In this document: in pieces, positions 4,447 through 7,330 of the stretch
Layout of the letters: each line of letters begins with the position of its first letter
Position numbering within the stretch: the first letter of the stretch is position 1
Assembly (NCBI GenBank): GCA_002420005.1
Contig: DIHE01000194.1
Location: 103,127 to 110,456, forward strand
Length of the DNA stretch: 7,330 nt
Reading direction: 5' to 3'
Source: Holophagales bacterium UBA5704
Lineage (GTDB): Bacteria; Acidobacteriota; Thermoanaerobaculia; Multivoradales; UBA5704
Notes under the pieces: model-generated
What the model was told of the DNA's origin: nothing
Databases searched by the model: none
What the model saw: only the letters and a program-made list of their open reading frames with translations
Made by a program: the position numbers and the translations under genes

Positions 4447-5214
4447 GTGCGGGGACATCTCTTCTTGCTGCGCGAGCTGGTCAAGCGGGACTTCCAGGGC
4501 CGGTATGCAGGGTCGTTGCTGGGCTTCGTGTGGTCGCTGGTGCAACCGCTGTGGCTGATCGGGCTCTTCACCTTCGTCTTCTCGACCGTCATGAAGGTCA
4601 GCCCGATGGGGACGCGGACGGAGCACTTCGCGGTGTTCCTGTTCGGCGGGCTGTTGCCGTGGACGGCGCTGCACGAGGGGGTGTTGCGGTCGTCGACGGC
4701 GATCACGGACAACGCGAGCCTGGTGAAGAAGCTGCGGTTTCCGTCCGAGATCCTGGTGCTGGCGGTGGTTCTGGCAGCGCTGTTGCATCAGGCGATTGCG
4801 GCGGTGGTGTTCGTCGGGGTGCTGCTGGTGGTGGGGGAGCTGTCGGTCCAAGGGTTGCCGTGGCTGCTGGTGGCGGTGCCGCTGCAGGTGGGGCTGACCC
4901 TGGGGCTGGGGTTGCTGGTCGCGGCGGTGCACGTGTTTTTCCGCGACACGGCGCAGGTGCTGTCGATGCTCTTCCAGGTCTGGTTCTATCTCACGCCGAT
5001 CGTCTATCCGCTGGCGTTGGTGCCGGAGCGTTTCCGCCCGTGGCTGGGTTGGAACCCGTTGACCCCGTTGGTGGAGCTGTACCGCCGCGCGTTTCTGGGC
5101 GGCGATGCCGGAGGGCCGAGCCTGTGGCCTCTGGGGATCGTCGTGGCCGTGATACTGTCCCTCGGGTTGTGGCTCTTCCGGAGCCTCAAGCCGACATTTG
5201 TCGACGAGATTTGA
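4447..5214 (+). CDS. ABC-2 type transporter permease (polysaccharide/polyol phosphate export family)
   Basis: With the GTG start the protein is 255 residues, the usual size of Wzm/TagG-type permeases. Family signatures are RDFQGRYAGSLLGFVWSLVQPL (residues 14-35, coupling-region entry into helix 1), NASLVKKLRFPSEILVL (89-105), VFFRDTAQVLSMLFQVWFY followed by LTPIVYP (163-188), and NPLTPLVELYRRAFLGG (203-219). Membrane helices fall near 27-48, 62-80, 103-129, 138-162, 172-190 and 227-245, giving the expected six. Such permeases pair with a separate ATPase to move O-antigen, teichoic-acid or capsule precursors, or other lipid-linked glycans, across the inner membrane. The substrate here is not visible. 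Unusually, no ATPase gene is adjacent: upstream is a divergent regulator and downstream an FG-GAP lipoprotein 22 nt away. The in-frame extension upstream to 4168 is rejected because it spans the promoter. Confidence 0.92.
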   Translation: MRGHLFLLRELVKRDFQGRYAGSLLGFVWSLVQPLWLIGLFTFVFSTVMKVSPMGTRTEHFAVFLFGGLLPWTALHEGVLRSSTAITDNASLVKKLRFPSEILVLAVVLAALLHQAIAAVVFVGVLLVVGELSVQGLPWLLVAVPLQVGLTLGLGLLVAAVHVFFRDTAQVLSMLFQVWFYLTPIVYPLALVPERFRPWLGWNPLTPLVELYRRAFLGGDAGGPSLWPLGIVVAVILSLGLWLFRSLKPTFVDEI

Positions 5215-5222
5215 TCTCGCAC

Positions 5223-5229
5223 AAAGGAG
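5223..5229 (+). promoter_or_regulatory. SD that fixes the TTG start of the lipoprotein gene
   Basis: AAAGGAG is 7 nt before TTG 5237-5239. The same frame is open back to an ATG at 5198 that overlaps the permease gene, but starting there would place RFDLAQRSPLL ahead of the signal peptide. The SD spacing and the compact signal peptide both favour TTG. Confidence 0.75.
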
Positions 5230-5236
5230 CCCCCTC

Positions 5237-7048
5237 TTGAAGCTTCGTTCAAACCAAGTGTGGATCAGCTGCGTCTTGATGCTGCTGGCCGGTGCCGGGT
5301 GTACCTCGGCTCCGGCGCGAACCGGCGGGCCGGCCGCGACCCAGGCGGCCCCTGCGGCCGCTCCGGCCAATCCGGCGGAGCCGGTGGCGGCACCGGCCAA
5401 TCCGACGCCGGCACCGGCACCGGCCGCTCCGCGGGTGGTGGAAGGGGTGGGCGCGTCAGGGGAGGCGGTGCCCACGGGCGAGGCGGTGCTGTCGCCGCCG
5501 GACGGCAAGTGGCTGACCGATGAAGAGGGCAATCAGTACTTCATCTGGGAAGTGCCGCGGCTCGAAGGGCAGTACATCTGGGAAGACGAGCACACCGTGC
5601 GGCTGCGCGGCGGAATGCCTTTGAAGCTTGCCCGGTACGACGACAAGACCTTCTACGCCAAGATCTTCCGTGTGGCGCCCGGCGAGGGCTCCCCGGTGCG
5701 GGACAAGAAGCCCGGCCCTGCCGATCTGGAGAAGGCTGCGGCGAGCTACAGGTTCGAGCTGCCGGTGGTGGACCGGGTGAGCCTCGCTCCGTTCGATGCG
5801 GGCTTGCCGCGCACCGGGCAGTGGCGCAACGGTTTCGACGTGGCGGACATGAACGGCGACGGCCTGCTGGACATCGTCCATGGCCCGTCGCGCAAAGGGA
5901 CCTCGCGGCCGGCGATCTTCCTGGGGGACGGCAAGGGAACCTGGCGGCTGTGGACCGAGGTCCGGTTCCCCGACACGGTGCGCTACGACTATGGCGACGT
6001 GGCGGCGGCCGATCTGAACGGGGACGGCAAGATGGATCTGGTGGTGGCGATGCACGTGCTGGGGTTACGGGCGTTCCTGGGCGACGGCAAAGGGGGCTTC
6101 TCCACGCTGTGGAGCGAGGGCCTCGACTACCGGGTCCCCCAGGAGGGGGATGCGCCGCCGGGCTTCTCGTCGCGCGCCATCCGCATCGTCGATTGGAATG
6201 GCGACAAGCAGCCGGACGTGCTGGCGCTGGGGGAGGGGATGTACCTGAACGTCAACCGCGGCGACCAGAAGGTCGACGTCGCGCCCGGCTCCTCGTTCGG
6301 CGCGGCGGTCTATCTGAATGGCGGCAAAGGGACCTGGGAGCGCAAGGACAAGGGCACCGACACCAGCCAGTTGTTCGGCGACACGCTGGGCCTGGGTGAT
6401 TTCGACGGCGACGGGCGCACCGACTTCGTGACCTCGGCGAGCTTCGTGAACCGGGACGACCTCATCCATCTCGGCCGTGGAGAGACCTGGGAGACGGCGC
6501 GGCTGAACCTGCGCCCGAGAGGCTTCGTGACGGCGGTCGCGGCCGGAGACTTCGACGGCGACGGGACGTCGGACGCGGCGGTGGCGTACTCGAACTCCGA
6601 GCTCGGCGTCCTGCGCAGCGGCGTGGACGTCTTCCTGACCCGGCCGGCGGAAAAGGGCGGGCTCACCTGGGAGCGCCAGGGCCTGATCGCGATCGACGGC
6701 CGCAACGGCTTCTATGCGCTGGCAGCCGGAGATGTCGACGGCGACAAGGCCATCGACCTGGTGGTCGTGGCCGGCGACGGACAGGTCCACGTCTTCCTGG
6801 GAAATGGCAAAGGCGCATTTGCCCGCCTCGCCCTGCCGGCGGGGGTCGCCCTGGAGCAGGGCTGCCGGGGCTATGACGCCCATCTGGTGGACTTCGACAA
6901 GGATGGCCGCGACGAGATCGTCGTCAACTTCGCGGGCGAGCCGGGCTCGATGGACATGATCCGTGCCTTGGGGCCGGACGCGGTCAAGAAGGCCTGCCCG
7001 TCGGAAGGCTCGATCCGCGCCTGGAAGGCGGTTCGAAACAGCAGTTGA
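5237..7048 (+). CDS. FG-GAP/VCBS-repeat lipoprotein, seven calcium-loop repeats
   Basis: From the TTG start the product is 603 residues. Residues 1-22 (MKLRSNQVWISCVLMLLAGAGC) form a lipoprotein signal with Cys22 as the lipidation site. The box GAGC is slightly off the LAGC consensus, and Thr at +2 does not suggest inner-membrane retention. A Pro/Ala linker (23-65, with APANP twice) precedes a small domain at about 80-180. Seven Asp-rich FG-GAP-type calcium loops then follow, starting at 204 (DMNGDGLLD), 259 (DLNGDGKMD), 319 (DWNGDKQPD), 388 (DFDGDGRTD), 438 (DFDGDGTSD), 499 (DVDGDKAID) and 552 (DFDKDGRDE), about 50-69 residues apart. This fits a seven-bladed, integrin-alpha-like propeller. 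It probably sits in the outer membrane, facing the periplasm or outside, as a binding or adhesion protein. Cotranscription with the permease hints at a shared envelope role. No catalytic domain was recognised. Confidence 0.9.
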   Translation: MKLRSNQVWISCVLMLLAGAGCTSAPARTGGPAATQAAPAAAPANPAEPVAAPANPTPAPAPAAPRVVEGVGASGEAVPTGEAVLSPPDGKWLTDEEGNQYFIWEVPRLEGQYIWEDEHTVRLRGGMPLKLARYDDKTFYAKIFRVAPGEGSPVRDKKPGPADLEKAAASYRFELPVVDRVSLAPFDAGLPRTGQWRNGFDVADMNGDGLLDIVHGPSRKGTSRPAIFLGDGKGTWRLWTEVRFPDTVRYDYGDVAAADLNGDGKMDLVVAMHVLGLRAFLGDGKGGFSTLWSEGLDYRVPQEGDAPPGFSSRAIRIVDWNGDKQPDVLALGEGMYLNVNRGDQKVDVAPGSSFGAAVYLNGGKGTWERKDKGTDTSQLFGDTLGLGDFDGDGRTDFVTSASFVNRDDLIHLGRGETWETARLNLRPRGFVTAVAAGDFDGDGTSDAAVAYSNSELGVLRSGVDVFLTRPAEKGGLTWERQGLIAIDGRNGFYALAAGDVDGDKAIDLVVVAGDGQVHVFLGNGKGAFARLALPAGVALEQGCRGYDAHLVDFDKDGRDEIVVNFAGEPGSMDMIRALGPDAVKKACPSEGSIRAWKAVRNSS

Positions 7049-7073
7049 CAACCCGGCGGGCGGCCTCTATAGT
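7045..7073 (+). promoter_or_regulatory. Strong sigma70-type promoter embedded in the lipoprotein stop codon
   Basis: A perfect -35 box TTGACA (7045-7050) contains the TGA stop of the preceding gene (7046-7048). After exactly 17 nt comes TATAGT (7068-7073, 5 of 6 consensus). Predicted start is near 7080. This is the best promoter in the window and makes the downstream gene an independent unit. Confidence 0.75.
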
Positions 7074-7079
7074 ACGGAA

Positions 7080-7277
7080 GCATAATTCATCCGTGGCCTT
7101 GAGCCTGGTCTGTCGTGAGGGCTTCGGGGTTGGGCGGTGAGACTTTGAACGCATGACTTTGGTTACGACCCTTTCAACGGGAGGTGGTGCTCTTATTTTG
7201 GCAACAGAAGACAGAAGCTTGGTGTTCAAGATCGTCCTTAGTAAGAACCCACATGGAGTTTCAGGAGATTGACTCGT
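7080..7277 (+). other. Long leader of the last gene, with a possible 39-codon upstream ORF
   Basis: About 198 nt separate the predicted transcription start from the next ATG. GACTTTG is repeated at 7141-7147 and 7155-7161, and GTCT/AGAC can pair across roughly 7110-7144. I recognise no riboswitch class. An ATG at 7153 opens a 39-residue frame (MTLVTTLSTGGGALILATED, and so on) ending at TGA 7270-7272, 5 nt before the main ATG. Its ribosome-binding site is weak (GGTGAG, 11 nt away) and its codons are not GC-biased like the real genes, so I treat it only as a possible leader peptide. Confidence 0.35.
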
Positions 7278-7330
7278 ATGAAAAAACTCGTCTTTTGCCT
7301 CGCGATGATCGGCCTTCTGGCCCTGGGCGG
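7278..7330 (+). CDS. N-terminus of an exported protein, truncated by window end
   Basis: AGGAG (7263-7267) precedes an ATG at 7278 by 10 nt. The 17 complete codons read MKKLVFCLAMIGLLALG, a typical Sec signal peptide: two lysines, then a hydrophobic core. The Cys at residue 7 is too early for a lipobox. The mature protein lies outside the window, so no function can be given. A strong dedicated promoter and a long leader suggest that it is highly or specifically expressed. Confidence 0.75.
   Translation, partial: MKKLVFCLAMIGLLALG

Noticed and set aside
4348..5532. A 394-codon minus-strand frame rich in His, Gln, Arg and Pro
   Set aside because: Typical antisense shadow of GC-rich permease and linker coding sequence, spanning two well-supported plus-strand genes.
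6065..7051. A 328-codon minus-strand frame
   Set aside because: It is the complement of the FG-GAP repeats. The repeated Asp-rich loops on the plus strand show clearly which strand codes.
1..7330. CRISPR array, insertion sequence, transposase or integrase signatures
   Set aside because: I found no regularly spaced direct repeats, no terminal inverted repeats and no recombinase motifs on either strand.

Overview
The window is about 7.3 kb of GC-rich DNA from what looks like a diderm (Gram-negative-type) bacterium. The lipoprotein signal, the signal-peptide proteins and the general gene style would fit Acidobacteriota or a similar deep-branching phylum. That assignment is an impression from protein style, not something the sequence proves.

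Layout, left to right. (1) Positions 1-1190, plus strand: the 3' part of lepA (elongation factor 4), followed after 23 nt by a small four-helix membrane protein with its own good Shine-Dalgarno (SD). (2) Positions 1191-1484 hold no conventional gene. They contain a 19-codon micro-ORF (1367-1426) with a near-ideal SD, a foldable leader in front of it, and a strong hairpin (1444-1475) that can serve as a shared terminator for the micro-ORF and the convergent operon. (3) Positions 1485-4129, minus strand: a tightly packed three-gene operon, read from right to left. It encodes an XRE-type HTH regulator, a TPR protein joined to it by a 4-nt GTGA overlap, and a Sec-exported protein starting 3 nt after the TPR stop. 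(4) Positions 4130-4446: a divergent control region with a recognisable sigma70-type promoter on each strand, a G-quadruplex-capable tract, a hairpin and small inverted repeats. (5) Positions 4447-7048, plus strand: an ABC-2 type export permease followed by a seven-repeat FG-GAP/VCBS lipoprotein with a TTG start. (6) Positions 7045-7330: a strong promoter whose -35 box contains the lipoprotein stop codon, a leader of about 200 nt, and the first 53 nt of another exported protein.

The observation I consider most worth following is in regions 2 and 3. The exported protein carries the 14-residue segment ADKIRSHFIELGRL twice in tandem with a 21-residue period. The two copies are identical in amino acids but differ at seven synonymous positions, so the peptide sequence itself appears to be selected. 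The micro-ORF just beyond the end of this operon, on the opposite strand, ends in SHFVELG, the core of the same segment with one I-to-V change. Together with a separate HTH protein and a TPR protein, this suggests, as inference only, a peptide-linked regulatory or recognition cassette, loosely like a split version of the HTH-TPR peptide receptors of Firmicutes.

The permease and FG-GAP lipoprotein probably form a separate envelope or export operon. No cognate ATPase gene is next to the permease in this window.
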